The notes under the pieces are model-generated. The model was not told the DNA's origin. It worked only from the letters and a program-made list of their open reading frames with translations, and searched no databases. Shown in pieces: positions 9,472-17,889 of a stretch of 64,000 nucleotides of DNA (position 1 is its first letter; each line of letters begins with the position of its first letter). The position numbers were made by a program, and so were the translations under genes. The DNA is taken from assembly GCA_965205955.1 (NCBI GenBank), contig OZ242192.1:248001-312000 (forward strand), written 5' to 3'. The DNA is from G965202915 sp965205955 (GTDB lineage Bacteria; Pseudomonadota; Gammaproteobacteria; Eutrophobiales; Eutrophobiaceae).

Positions 9472-9705
9472 TCATCCGAGCAGGCTTATCAATGCAACGA
9501 TTACACCGCCTTGAGCAATCAGCGCGCCTATCATCCATTGCAGCAGATCAGCCTTTAGCTCGGCCAAGTCAGCCTTGGTCGCCAGATTGCTGTTGAGCAG
9601 ATTAACCTGTTCGGCGGCCAGGGCTTCGGCCTGCTCCAGGCTAAAGCCATGCCCGGTTAAATTCTTGACGAATTTATGCGTATCAAATGTAATCGCTTCA
9701 GTCAT
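9472..9705 (-). CDS. DUF1640-type coiled-coil protein with C-terminal membrane segment
   Basis: A 77-residue protein of the DUF1640/CCDC90-like type. It opens with AITFDTHKFVKNL, continues with GFSLEQAEALA, then ATKADLAELKADLLQWMIG, and ends in one hydrophobic segment (IAQGGVIVALISLLG). Family members are usually somewhat longer, with several copies of the ATK.DL.ELK heptad; here only one is left. I chose ATG 9705 with a GGGAAAG sequence just upstream; a TTG four codons earlier is also in frame. It is transcribed against its neighbours and stands alone. Function is unknown; such genes often occur near toxin-antitoxin or mobile regions. Confidence 0.75.
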   Translation of the reverse strand: MTEAITFDTHKFVKNLTGHGFSLEQAEALAAEQVNLLNSNLATKADLAELKADLLQWMIGALIAQGGVIVALISLLG

Positions 9706-10015
9706 TTTCTTTCCCAAGGGGAAGTATCCGCCTGTATGCTTTTGTATATAATTCCCAATTTTTTAGCACTTTTAAATACTTTACTCTATACTGGCAAAGT
9801 TTATGTTGTCAGGCAAGGGTTATCTGCTACGGGGAAAGTCCGGTATGGTCAGGAGAAGTTCTCCGCAGGCGTCGTTTTTAAGGTAGCTTTGTAGTTTCTT
9901 TGCCAAATCATCCAGTTTGTTGGTATTATCCGGCGGTTTTCGAATTGCGGAAATCAAAAGATAGTGTGGGGTAGCAATCGTCTATAGTGATTATAGTAGC
10001 AGTATTAAGACAGTT
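9706..10015. other. Intergenic region between the DUF1640 gene and thrS
   Basis: Divergent intergenic region of about 310 bp. The part next to the DUF1640 gene (9740-9800) is AT-rich and could hold its promoter. The part next to thrS has several TATAGT/TTATAG-like hexamers at 9980-10000 but no convincing -35/-10 pair. I see no tRNA, no hairpin followed by a T-run, and no credible coding frame. Confidence 0.5.
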
Positions 10016-11941
10016 ATGTTTCGAGTGACATTGCCCGATCAAAGTCAGCGGGAATACCCGGGGCCGGTTACGGTTATGGAGGTTGCCAGGGATATTGGTG
10101 CGGGTCTCGCCAGGGCAACGCTTGCGGGGGTGGTGAATGATGAGCTGGTGGATGCCGGTTTTCAGATAAGGGCGGACAGCCGGCTGAGAGTTATTACCGA
10201 TAAGGATGCGGAGGGATTGGAGATCATTCGCCATTCCTGCTCTCATCTTATGGCGCATGCGGTTAAGGAGTTGTTTCCCGAAGCGCAGGTGACCATCGGG
10301 CCGGTGATCGAGAATGGGTTTTATTACGATTTTGCCTATGAAAGGTCGTTCACGCCGGAAGATATTGCGGCAATTGAAGGAAAAATGCAGGAGCTGGCCA
10401 AGGCAGATATTGAGGTACAGCGTTTTACCATGCCAAGGGATGAGGCGGTCCGGTTTTTCCGCGATCTGAATGAGGAGTATAAGGCCCGGATTATTGAGTC
10501 TATTCCGCAGGATGAGCTGCTGTCGTTTTATTCACAGGGCTCGTTTACCGATCTTTGCCGGGGGCCGCATATTCCGAATACCGGTAAGTTAAAGCATTTT
10601 ACGCTGACGAAACTTGCCGGGGCCTATTGGCGCGGCGATTCGAGGAATGAGATGCTGCAACGCATCTACGGCACGGCATGGCCGGATAAGAAGTCGCTGA
10701 GAGATTATCTGCACAGGCTGGAGGAGGCGGAAAAGCGCGATCACCGCAAGCTGGCGAAGAAACAGGATTTGTTTCATTTTCAGGAAGAGGCGCCCGGCAT
10801 GGTATTCTGGCATCCGAAGGGATGGACGGTTTATCAGATTGTCGAACAGTATCTGCGCGCAAAGATGTGCCGGCATGGCTACCGGGAGATCAATACGCCG
10901 CAGGTTGTCGATCGTTCGCTGTGGGAGCGGTCGGGACATTGGGATAAGTTCAGGGAGGATATGTTCACTACCGGTTCCGAGAATCGGGATTATGCGATCA
11001 AGCCGATGAATTGCCCCGGTCATATTCAGGTTTTTAATCAGGGACTGAAAAGTTACCGGGATCTGCCCATCCGCCTGGCGGAGTTTGGTTCGTGCATCCG
11101 CAATGAACCGTCGGGTACCCTGCATGGATTGATGCGCGCCAGAAGTTTTACTCAGGATGATGCGCATATTTTCTGTACGGAAGCGCAAATTCAGCCGGAG
11201 GTTGCGAGTTTTATTGATATGCTGTTCGAGGTGTATGCAGATTTTGGGTTTGATGAGGTTATTGTGCGGCTGTCCACTCGGCCGGAAAACCGGGTGGGCG
11301 GCGATGCGGTCTGGGATAAGGCCGAGCAAGCGCTGGAATTGGCGTTGAATAATAAGAAACTGGATTGGGAGTTGCAGCCGGGTAAAGGGGCTTTTTACGG
11401 GCCGAAAATTGAGTTTATATTGAAGGATTGCATCGGGCGTATCTGGCAATGCGGGACGATGCAGGTGGATTTTTCGATGCCGGAACGGCTCGGGGCACAT
11501 TTTATTGACCGGAACAGTAGTAAACAGACGCCGGTAATGCTGCACCGGGCGGTCGTGGGATCGATCGAGCGCTTTATCGGTATTTTGATCGAGCATTACG
11601 CCGGTATATTGCCGGTCTGGCTCGCGCCGGTTCAGGTTGTGGCGCTGTCCATTACCGAAAAGCAGAGCGAGCGGGCGAAAAAGGTGGGGAATATTCTGAG
11701 GAGTCGGGGATTCAGGGTGGAAACGGACTTGAGAAATGAAACGATCGGGCTTAAAATTCGTGAACATGCAATGCAACAGATCCCTTTTCAGTTGATCATC
11801 GGCGCCAGGGAGGTGGAGAGCGATACCGTGGCGGTGCGCACACGAGAGGGTAAGGATATTGGCGCAATGCCTCTGGATGGGTTTATGCAGCATCTGAATG
11901 CCGGGATGGCCGGGCAGGGTTGTGCTGTTTTGGAGGATTAG
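10016..11941 (+). CDS. thrS: Threonyl-tRNA synthetase
   Basis: ThrS charges tRNA-Thr in the cytosol. At 641 residues it has the normal full length. Domains in order: TGS domain (about 1-60), the editing domain with the HSCSHLMAHA His motif (residues 73-82), the class II catalytic core with KPMNCPGH (Zn-binding Cys) and RNEPSG motif 2, motif 3 ERFIGILIEHYAG, and the anticodon-binding domain from WLAPVQV onward. The stop codon overlaps the probable ribosome-binding region of infC, as in the classical thrS-infC-rpmI-rplT-pheS operon. The start ATG aligns with ThrS proteins, although the ribosome-binding site is weak. Confidence 0.97.
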   Translation: MFRVTLPDQSQREYPGPVTVMEVARDIGAGLARATLAGVVNDELVDAGFQIRADSRLRVITDKDAEGLEIIRHSCSHLMAHAVKELFPEAQVTIGPVIENGFYYDFAYERSFTPEDIAAIEGKMQELAKADIEVQRFTMPRDEAVRFFRDLNEEYKARIIESIPQDELLSFYSQGSFTDLCRGPHIPNTGKLKHFTLTKLAGAYWRGDSRNEMLQRIYGTAWPDKKSLRDYLHRLEEAEKRDHRKLAKKQDLFHFQEEAPGMVFWHPKGWTVYQIVEQYLRAKMCRHGYREINTPQVVDRSLWERSGHWDKFREDMFTTGSENRDYAIKPMNCPGHIQVFNQGLKSYRDLPIRLAEFGSCIRNEPSGTLHGLMRARSFTQDDAHIFCTEAQIQPEVASFIDMLFEVYADFGFDEVIVRLSTRPENRVGGDAVWDKAEQALELALNNKKLDWELQPGKGAFYGPKIEFILKDCIGRIWQCGTMQVDFSMPERLGAHFIDRNSSKQTPVMLHRAVVGSIERFIGILIEHYAGILPVWLAPVQVVALSITEKQSERAKKVGNILRSRGFRVETDLRNETIGLKIREHAMQQIPFQLIIGAREVESDTVAVRTREGKDIGAMPLDGFMQHLNAGMAGQGCAVLED

Positions 11942-11947
11942 AATATC
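11932..11947 (+). promoter_or_regulatory. Ribosome-binding site and AUC start of infC
   Basis: A perfect GGAGG (11932-11936) lies inside the last codons of thrS, 8 bases before an in-frame ATC at 11945. No ATG, GTG or TTG lies in frame between here and the GTG at 11996, which would cut off the conserved N-terminus of IF3. In many bacteria infC uses a rare AUU, AUC or AUA start, which IF3 itself discriminates against, giving autoregulation. Confidence 0.75.
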
Positions 11948-12460
11948 ACCGTAGATAAACAGACTCGCCTCAATGAAAAAATTACCGCAACGGAGGTGCG
12001 ATTAATCAATGCTGAAGGGGAACAAATAGGGATAGTCGGCTTGGAAGAAGCGAATAATATCGCCGAGGAAGCAGATATGGATCTGGTGGAAATTGTTCCA
12101 AATGCCCAGCCTCCTGTGTGCAGGATTATGAATTATGGCAAGTATTTGTTCAATCTGAACAAAAAAAACCACGTGGCGAAAAAGAAACAAAAGCAGATAC
12201 AGGTAAAGGAGATTAAATTCAGGCCCGGGACGGAAAAGGGTGATTATCAGGTGAAGTTGAAAAATCTGATCCGGTTTCTGAGCAACGGAGATAAGGTGAA
12301 GGTGACGCTTCGATTTCGCGGACGTGAGATGGCGCATCAGGAATTAGGGCCTAAAATGCTGGAGAGAATACGGCAGGATCTGGAAGAATACAGCGCGGTG
12401 GAGCAATTGCCTAAACAGGAGGGCCGGCAAATGATTATGGTTCTGGCGCCGAAAAAATAA
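11945..12460 (+). CDS. infC: Translation initiation factor IF-3, probable AUC start
   Basis: IF-3 binds the 30S subunit and proofreads initiator tRNA and start codon. The protein of about 171 residues has the N-domain (RLNEKITATEVRLI then EGEQIGIV), the Lys-rich linker helix (YLFNLNKKN...KKKQKQIQ) and the C-domain (KEIKFRPGTEKGDYQ through LPKQEGRQM). The usual annotated start would be GTG 11996, but family sequence begins about 17 codons earlier, at an ATC with ideal GGAGG spacing. I therefore place the start at 11945. This implies the classic autoregulation in which excess IF-3 suppresses its own non-AUG start. rpmI follows 25 bp downstream. Confidence 0.88.
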   Translation: MTVDKQTRLNEKITATEVRLINAEGEQIGIVGLEEANNIAEEADMDLVEIVPNAQPPVCRIMNYGKYLFNLNKKNHVAKKKQKQIQVKEIKFRPGTEKGDYQVKLKNLIRFLSNGDKVKVTLRFRGREMAHQELGPKMLERIRQDLEEYSAVEQLPKQEGRQMIMVLAPKK

Positions 12461-12485
12461 CTTTTTTATGGGGTAAAGAAATATC

Positions 12486-12683
12486 ATGCCAAAAATAAAG
12501 ACAAACCGGGGGGCGGCAAAGCGGTTTTCCCGAACAGCGTCCGGCAAATTCAGGCATCGCCAGTCGCACCGCAGCCATATCCTGACGAAGAAAAGTACTA
12601 AACGTAAGCGCCACCTTCGCAGTATTGCCATTATCCATAATCAGGATCAGCCGGCAATTGCCCGGATGGTGCCATATCTATAG
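12486..12683 (+). CDS. rpmI: 50S ribosomal protein L35
   Basis: 65 residues, the standard L35 length. It starts MPKIKTNRGAAKRF and has the very basic SHILTKKSTKRKRHLR core. It lies between infC and rplT as in most proteobacteria. In Escherichia coli this gene is translationally coupled to rplT and repressed by L20 binding upstream; the same may hold here, but I did not identify the pseudoknot. Confidence 0.97.
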   Translation: MPKIKTNRGAAKRFSRTASGKFRHRQSHRSHILTKKSTKRKRHLRSIAIIHNQDQPAIARMVPYL

Positions 12684-12698
12684 GGAGGGAAACGGAAG

Positions 12699-13073
12699 AT
12701 GCCCAGAGTGAACCGAGGTGTTGTCGCACACGCCAAACATAAAAAGACGCTTGCACAGGCAAAGGGTTATCGCGGCAGAAGAAAAAATGTGCTGCGGGTC
12801 GCTAAACAGGCGGTGATCCGCGCCGGTCAGTATGCCTATCGCGACCGCCGGCGGCGTAAAAGTCAGTTTCGCGCATTATGGATCGCCAGAATCAATGCCG
12901 CTACACGCGCACATGGGCTGTCCTATAGTTGTTTTATCAATGGGTTGAAAAAGGCCGTTATTGATTTAGACCGCAAGGTTCTGGCTGAGCTCGCCGTGTC
13001 CGACAAGCCGGCATTTGCCGCACTGGTGGAGCAGGCCCGCTCTGGGCTTTCGGCCGGGAGCGATTCTCCCTGA
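12699..13073 (+). CDS. rplT: 50S ribosomal protein L20
   Basis: 124 residues, slightly longer than the usual ~118. It starts MPRVNRGVVAHAKHKK and has the basic KGYRGRRKN and YRDRRRRKSQFR segments and the LWIARINAA motif of L20. L20 organises early 50S assembly and in E. coli represses its own operon. An upstream GGAGGG ribosome-binding site is clear. The C-terminal tail (ARSGLSAGSDSP) is extra compared with most homologues. Confidence 0.96.
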   Translation: MPRVNRGVVAHAKHKKTLAQAKGYRGRRKNVLRVAKQAVIRAGQYAYRDRRRRKSQFRALWIARINAATRAHGLSYSCFINGLKKAVIDLDRKVLAELAVSDKPAFAALVEQARSGLSAGSDSP

Positions 13074-13167
13074 ATGCTTGCGGCTTGCCTTATTCAGGGC
13101 TAACAGGCCGGGAATTGCCGCGCAAAATCCCTGGCATTCTTTGCCTGCGGAGTTGAATACGCCCGGT

Positions 13168-14148
13168 GTGAAACAGCTTGCCGATTTGCTTGATGATTCT
13201 TTGTCTGGAATAGAAAATGCGGCCAGTCTGGTTGAGTTGGATGGTTTGCGCGTTGCCGCACTGGGACGGAAGGGGAAAATAACCCGGTTTTTGAGAGAGC
13301 TGGGGCGTTTGCCTCCCGAACAGCGGCCGGTGGCCGGGCAGAGCGCCAACCAGGCCAAGCTGGAAATACAGGCGGCAATCAAGGCAAGGAAGAAGGCGCT
13401 GGAAGAGGCGCAATTCAACGAAAAGCTGCGCCAGTCCAGGCTGGACGTGACACTGCCGGGAAGGGGGGTGAGGCCAGGCCGCCTGCACCCGATCACCAGG
13501 ACATTGAACCGCATAGAGTCTCTGTTTGAGCGTATTGGTTTCGATGTGCTGGAGGGGCCGGAGATCGAGGATGATTACCACAATTTCGGAGCGCTCAATA
13601 TTCCGGAAAATCACCCGGCACGCGCCATGCATGATACGTTTTATTTTCCCGATGGCCGCCTGCTTCGTACTCATACTTCGTCTGTGCAAATCCGGGTAAT
13701 GCAAAACGGGAAACCGCCGTTCCGGTTTATTGCGCCCGGGCGGGTGTACCGGTGTGATTCGGATACGACGCATACGCCTATGTTTCATCAGGTGGAGGGC
13801 CTGATCGTCGATACGGCCGTTACTTTTGCGGAATTAAAGGGCCTGTTGATCGATTTTTTGCAGCATTTTTTTGAGCGGGAACTGCAGATCCGGTTCAGAC
13901 CTTCTTATTTTCCATTTACCGAACCCTCGGCTGAAGTGGATATCATGGGGGAAAACGGCTGGCTGGAGGTGCTGGGCTGCGGCATGGTCCATCCCAATGT
14001 GCTGAAAAATGTCAATATCGATCCGGAGGAATATATGGGCCTGGCTTTCGGCATGGGGGTCGAGCGACTGGCGATGCTGTATTACGGGATCGATCATATA
14101 CGGCTGTTCTTCGAGAATGATCTGCGTTTTCTGAAACAGTTCGATTAG
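13168..14148 (+). CDS. pheS: Phenylalanyl-tRNA synthetase alpha subunit
   Basis: PheS is the catalytic alpha subunit of the alpha2-beta2 enzyme that charges tRNA-Phe. The open frame extends back into rplT, but GTG 13168 puts the LGRKG motif exactly 31 residues from the start, as in E. coli PheS, giving 326 residues. The N-terminal coiled coil is followed by LHPITRTLNRIE, the FEGPEIE-like LEGPEIE motif, motif 2 (RVYRCDSDTTHTPMFHQ) and motif 3 (GLAFGMGVERLAMLYYG). No strong ribosome-binding site precedes the GTG; TTG codons at 13141 and 13153 are alternatives. The partner pheT, normally immediately downstream, is absent from this window. Confidence 0.95.
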   Translation: MKQLADLLDDSLSGIENAASLVELDGLRVAALGRKGKITRFLRELGRLPPEQRPVAGQSANQAKLEIQAAIKARKKALEEAQFNEKLRQSRLDVTLPGRGVRPGRLHPITRTLNRIESLFERIGFDVLEGPEIEDDYHNFGALNIPENHPARAMHDTFYFPDGRLLRTHTSSVQIRVMQNGKPPFRFIAPGRVYRCDSDTTHTPMFHQVEGLIVDTAVTFAELKGLLIDFLQHFFERELQIRFRPSYFPFTEPSAEVDIMGENGWLEVLGCGMVHPNVLKNVNIDPEEYMGLAFGMGVERLAMLYYGIDHIRLFFENDLRFLKQFD

Positions 14149-14427
14149 CCGGGGAGAAATGCAGGATTTTGGTCGAAAGGGGCAGGCATCCAGACGGGCC
14201 TTGTCCTCTTTATCGGCGCAATATCCGGGTTCGCTATTTTCGCCGGTTTTACCGGAACGATTGGCCGGCGCCATGGTCGTATAAAAACAGGTTCATCCTG
14301 CCGGGTGAACGGCTATCTGCCTGGCCCGACTGCTCTCTGATTCCACCGAGGGTGCGAGATTGCAGGAAATTTGTAAAAAATTGTGCCATAATTGTCTATA
14401 CTTAATGCTTTTAGGAAGTTCATTATT
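14149..14427 (+). other. Region after pheS where pheT would be expected
   Basis: This 279-bp stretch has no pheT start or remnant that I can recognise in any frame. A 41-codon frame (ATG 14159 to TAA near 14281) has no recognisable product. A possible promoter for the next cluster is TATACT at 14397-14402, with a weak TTGTAA at 14371-14376 (20-bp spacing). An AGGAAG ribosome-binding site at 14413-14418 precedes the GTG of the next gene. Confidence 0.5.
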
Positions 14428-15537
14428 GTGAGATTGGACGGCAGCAATAAAATAATCATTGTTTTGGCAATTTCCTTTGCTGGCGGCGATTTTGCCTATG
14501 CCGCCTCGGAGCAGACAAGCACTATTGTCTACTACCAGCGGCATATCGAGGAACTCAAGTCAAAGCACGGTGTGTATTATGCCCGGCTTGGTGAACCGCT
14601 GCTGGGATTGAGCCTGGCCTATCAACTGGAAGATGAGCATGAACAGGCGGCGATTATGTTGAAACAAGCCTTGCAGATTAAACGAGTCAATCACGGTCTG
14701 TATGATTTAGGGCAGATCCCCATTCTTGAAAGATTGGTAAAGAGCAATATCGCCAATGAACATTGGAGCGATGTGGACCGAAATTATCACCAGATGCTCT
14801 GGGTACACAAACGCAATTATGGCGGCAACGATCCCCAATTATTGACGATCCTGGACCGGGTCGCTTGCTGGAAACTAAAGGCGTATCGACAGAGTTTATT
14901 GAACGATAACCTTCACGATCCCCTGTACGAAGCGTGGCGTATTTATAGCGGCGCAATAACCATGCTATCCTCACGCGATCAAACCGATCCGCGCTTGATT
15001 GATCCACTGTACGGGCGGGTGTTGGTCAACTATCAAATGACATCCTCTGAAGTGGGCAATACCTTACGGCGCGTGGTTTCGATATATGAAGCCAATACGG
15101 AATTACCGAAAAACAAATATGCGGAGGCCCTGGCGCATCTGGGCGACTGGGAGCTACTGACGGGATCCCCGGAAGGCGCCCATAATAACTATAAAAAAGC
15201 CTATACATTGCTGGTTGAGGATGCCGCCGAGCGGGAGCATCTCGACCAACTGTTCGGCTCCCCCAAGGTGATCCCGTCCCTTAAAATCACCCTGCCGGAA
15301 TTGGACGAACACCAGCAAAATAATGCAGATCTAAGATATGTCTACGTCTCTCTCGATGTTTCGGAGAACGGCAAACCCGGAAATATAAAAATTCTTGACG
15401 GCGACCCGGCGGAAAAGAGCGGAGACAAGGGAAAGGCAAAAAGGGAAATTCAATCGCGCCGCTACCGTCCCCGATACGAGGACGGAGAATCGGTTGCTAC
15501 TTCCGATCATCAGATGCGTGTTGTACAGAGCAATTGA
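14428..15537 (+). CDS. Periplasmic TPR-like protein with TonB-like C-terminus
   Basis: 369 residues from GTG 14428, which has an AGGAAG ribosome-binding site 9 bp upstream; the open frame starts earlier at a TTG. The signal peptide ends around DFAYA (residue 25). The mature protein is helical with tetratricopeptide-like units, e.g. GLSLAYQLEDEHEQAAIMLKQ and EALAHLGDWELLTGSPEGA. The C-terminal ~100 residues (YVYVSLDVSENGKPGNIKI, then an SRRYRPR.EDGE segment) resemble the TonB C-terminal fold found in TPR/TonB hybrid proteins: a V..NG.....V...S...... RYRP pattern. No N-terminal TonB anchor beyond the signal sequence is seen. It is first in a run of four genes (2-bp gap to the next) with envelope signals. 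The system is not one I recognise. Confidence 0.7.
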   Translation: MRLDGSNKIIIVLAISFAGGDFAYAASEQTSTIVYYQRHIEELKSKHGVYYARLGEPLLGLSLAYQLEDEHEQAAIMLKQALQIKRVNHGLYDLGQIPILERLVKSNIANEHWSDVDRNYHQMLWVHKRNYGGNDPQLLTILDRVACWKLKAYRQSLLNDNLHDPLYEAWRIYSGAITMLSSRDQTDPRLIDPLYGRVLVNYQMTSSEVGNTLRRVVSIYEANTELPKNKYAEALAHLGDWELLTGSPEGAHNNYKKAYTLLVEDAAEREHLDQLFGSPKVIPSLKITLPELDEHQQNNADLRYVYVSLDVSENGKPGNIKILDGDPAEKSGDKGKAKREIQSRRYRPRYEDGESVATSDHQMRVVQSN

Positions 15538-15539
15538 GC

Positions 15540-16616
15540 ATGATTCACAATCCAGCACACCGCGCCATTCTGCCCATGTTGTTGACGGCATCCATGGCAT
15601 TGTCGGCGACAAATGCCCTCGGTGTACAGCAGGATGCTCCAACCCGGCAATCAGGGGAAACTATGCCAAACATCACTGATATACCGGTCAAAGAGCGGGG
15701 ATCAGCACGCGCTCCCGCCCCTACCACCGATATTTATTTGGCGCTTTCCTTACCCTATGACAAGCCCCAGCCGGAAAGTCTGGAGCAATCGGGCGGTGTT
15801 CCGCCGGGTTCAACAAAACAGGAGGCGGATGGCGACGTTGAGCAGGCCGGAAAAAGAGCGCAGAGTCCGGGGCAGCCGGGGGATGTTCCGCCGGGTTCAA
15901 CAAAACAGGGAGCGGATGAAGGCATTGAGCAGGCCGGAAAAAGAGCGCAGAGTCCGGGGCAGCCGCCAGCGGGAGATCCCTCGCAGCGTTCGACAGACGG
16001 CGGTGCGGATGGCCGCTTCGATCAGGCCGGAAAACAGACCGGAAAACAGACCGGAAAACAGGCTGGAAAACAGGCCGGAAAACAGGCTGGAAAACAGGCC
16101 GGAAAACAAGCTGGAAAACAGACCGGAAAACAAGCTGGAAAACAGACCGGAAAAGGTGGTATTGATATACCGGCGCAAGGCGAAGGAGCCTTGACCGACA
16201 GTGAAGAGATCATAATGATAGAGAGAAAACTGGAAGAACAATTGACCGAGTTTGATAAAATCATATTGCGTGAGCAGGCACAGATCGCCGACCGGGAAAA
16301 TGAGCGGGGCGGCGGCCTGGATGCTGTTCCGGCAGGAGGCGGTCCCGAGTCGGACTCTCCGCTTGACGGCGAAGAATCAATGGACGGCGAAGAATCAGCC
16401 CCCCCCCAGGTTAGACGGCAACCGGGCAGTCCCGGTGGTAATCGTAAACACGAAGTCGATCTTGAGGCGCCCCCCCCGTTGCCCGAAGGCATACCCGACG
16501 GAAAAGACGATGATGTGGTAGCGCGTCAATTGCGTGAAGCGGCGATGCGCGAAAAAGATCCGGCCCTGCAGGAAAAATTGTGGGATGAATACAAAAAATA
16601 TAAACAGGGATTATAG
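15540..16616 (+). CDS. Secreted repeat-rich low-complexity protein
   Basis: 358 residues from ATG 15540, 2 bp after the previous stop. A signal peptide is likely (LLTASMALSATNALG). The next ~60 residues are unique. Two copies of a 29-residue unit containing VPPGSTKQ and EQAGKRAQSPGQP follow, then ten tandem GKQA/GKQT tetrapeptides (about residues 164-203), a short acidic coiled coil (IERKLEEQLTEFDKIILREQAQIA), a Pro/Gly-rich acidic region and a charged helical tail (QLREAAMREKDPALQEKLWDEYKKYK). The basic repeat block and acidic C-terminal part could bind polymers or a partner protein. No enzyme motif is visible. C9 (16399-16407) and C8 (16470-16477) tracts lie in the coding sequence. I do not recognise the protein. 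Confidence 0.65.
   Translation: MIHNPAHRAILPMLLTASMALSATNALGVQQDAPTRQSGETMPNITDIPVKERGSARAPAPTTDIYLALSLPYDKPQPESLEQSGGVPPGSTKQEADGDVEQAGKRAQSPGQPGDVPPGSTKQGADEGIEQAGKRAQSPGQPPAGDPSQRSTDGGADGRFDQAGKQTGKQTGKQAGKQAGKQAGKQAGKQAGKQTGKQAGKQTGKGGIDIPAQGEGALTDSEEIIMIERKLEEQLTEFDKIILREQAQIADRENERGGGLDAVPAGGGPESDSPLDGEESMDGEESAPPQVRRQPGSPGGNRKHEVDLEAPPPLPEGIPDGKDDDVVARQLREAAMREKDPALQEKLWDEYKKYKQGL
15797..15965 (+). repeat. Two direct repeats of 87-bp period in the repeat-rich gene
   Basis: Two tandem copies, starting at 15797 and 15884, share long identical blocks (GTTCCGCCGGGTTCAACA and GAGCAGGCCGGAAAAAGAGC). The copies differ mainly in a short central part. The period is 29 codons, so copy-number change keeps the frame. 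Confidence 0.85.
16029..16148 (+). repeat. Ten tandem 12-bp repeats encoding GKQA/GKQT
   Basis: Ten units of GGAAAACAGRCC and close variants (GGAAAACARGCY) run from 16029 to 16148. They encode GKQT-GKQT, five GKQA, GKQT, GKQA and GKQT. The 12-bp period keeps the frame, so the array can vary in length without stopping translation. Reading these bases on the other strand gives only a shadow frame. Confidence 0.93.
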
Positions 16617-16622
16617 AAAAAA

Positions 16623-17810
16623 ATGAAGAGCAGTCACCTTACCTTCCCGGCCTGGTTTTTACTGCCGATATTCTGCCTTGGCGGATGCAGCACGGATATA
16701 GTAAAGACCACCAAACAAGAAGAGATCATTATAGAGACCGGGACTATAGCGGAAGATTTATTGCTGGACGTGGGGATCAGTCCCTTCGACCCGGGACTCG
16801 ATGATGTGCCCGATGAGGAGGAGGGGGTGTATCGGCAGCTCAGGAAGGCGGAAGCCCGGTATATGCCGGTAACGCTGATGGAAACATTACAGCACAGTGG
16901 TCAATGGGGGGTGGTGCGCGTTATTCCCGATAAACAAAGCGAAATGGATATCTGGGTGGATGCAAAAATACTGGGATCCGATGGCACCGATCTGAAACTT
17001 TCGGTAACCGTGCATGACTCATCCGGCAATAAATGGTACACAAAAAAATATAAAGGCTCTGCAAGCAAATATGCTTATGAAGGGGGAGCCGACGATGACA
17101 GTGAACCTTTTCAGGGAGTCTACAACAAAATTGCCAATGACTTGCGTGAATACAGAAAAAAACTCACTGACGATGAGATCAGGAACCTGCGCAACATTTC
17201 CGAACTGCAATTCGCCGGGCGATTCTCACCGGAAGCATTCTCAGAATATCTGGAGAAAGATTCGGACGGAATATACAGCATCAAAAGACTGCCGGCGGAC
17301 AATGACCCCGTCATACAGCGCATCAAACGCATCCGGCAAAGAGACAATACCCTCGTTGATACACTGCAGGAATATTATGATTCATTCAGCAGGCAGATGG
17401 ACTCATCCTATCGGGAATGGCGCCGGCTCAGTTACGAAGAAACCCAGGCCCTGCACAAGCTAAACCTGCAAAAGTGGAGGCGCGGATTATTAGGGGTGGC
17501 GGCGGTCGTCACCGGCATCCTTGCCCAGGACAGCAGCAGTGAGGCGGTAAAGACCGCCGGCCAAATCGGGATCGGCGCCGGATTGCTGGGTTTGAAGAGC
17601 GCCTACGATAAAAGCGAAGAGGCAAAAATTCATGAACAGGCGCTGGAAGAACTCGGTGAGTCGCTGAACGCCGAGATCGAGCCGCATACCCTTGAACTGG
17701 AAGACAGAACGGTGACATTGACCGGTTCGGTGAATGAGCAATACGCTCAATGGCGTCAAGTACTGCATGACATCTATCGCAAGGAAACCGGTCTGATCGA
17801 TACCCCCTAG
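16623..17810 (+). CDS. Lipoprotein of unknown function in the TPR cluster
   Basis: 395 residues with a lipoprotein signal: a hydrophobic h-region and the lipobox CLGGC, with the acylated Cys at residue 22. After it come STDIVKTTKQEE and an N-terminal region (residues 50-150) with GQWGVVRVIPD and ITVWVDAKI-like strands (here DIWVDAKILGSDG), suggesting a small alpha/beta domain. A long helical region is followed by a glycine-rich hydrophobic stretch (LLGVAAVVTGILA and GQIGIGAGLLGLKS, about residues 285-325) that could insert in a membrane. The C-terminus, with LELEDRTVTLTGSVNEQYAQWR, resembles a BON-like segment. It starts 6 bp after the previous gene, so it is probably co-transcribed. Likely a peripheral membrane partner of the neighbouring TPR proteins. 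Confidence 0.7.
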   Translation: MKSSHLTFPAWFLLPIFCLGGCSTDIVKTTKQEEIIIETGTIAEDLLLDVGISPFDPGLDDVPDEEEGVYRQLRKAEARYMPVTLMETLQHSGQWGVVRVIPDKQSEMDIWVDAKILGSDGTDLKLSVTVHDSSGNKWYTKKYKGSASKYAYEGGADDDSEPFQGVYNKIANDLREYRKKLTDDEIRNLRNISELQFAGRFSPEAFSEYLEKDSDGIYSIKRLPADNDPVIQRIKRIRQRDNTLVDTLQEYYDSFSRQMDSSYREWRRLSYEETQALHKLNLQKWRRGLLGVAAVVTGILAQDSSSEAVKTAGQIGIGAGLLGLKSAYDKSEEAKIHEQALEELGESLNAEIEPHTLELEDRTVTLTGSVNEQYAQWRQVLHDIYRKETGLIDTP

Positions 17811-17889
17811 CCGTCGATTGAATGTGCGGCCGCATTCGTGCCTATACTGTCGTAAAATCTAAAACCGAATTTCAATCTATGCCGGCGCC

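Noticed and set aside
9676..9894. A 72-residue plus-strand frame overlapping the DUF1640 gene start.
   Set aside because: It overlaps the better-supported gene and the AT-rich promoter region, and looks random.
11996..12460. GTG 11996 as the infC start.
   Set aside because: It removes the conserved N-terminal RLNEKI segment, while ATC 11945 has a perfectly spaced GGAGG.
13015..13167. The upstream extension of the pheS frame back into rplT.
   Set aside because: The extra ~51 residues are not PheS-like and overlap rplT; GTG 13168 aligns with the E. coli N-terminus.
14159..14283. A 41-codon frame after pheS.
   Set aside because: It has no recognisable product, is short, and its ribosome-binding site is too close to the start. 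It is not a pheT fragment.
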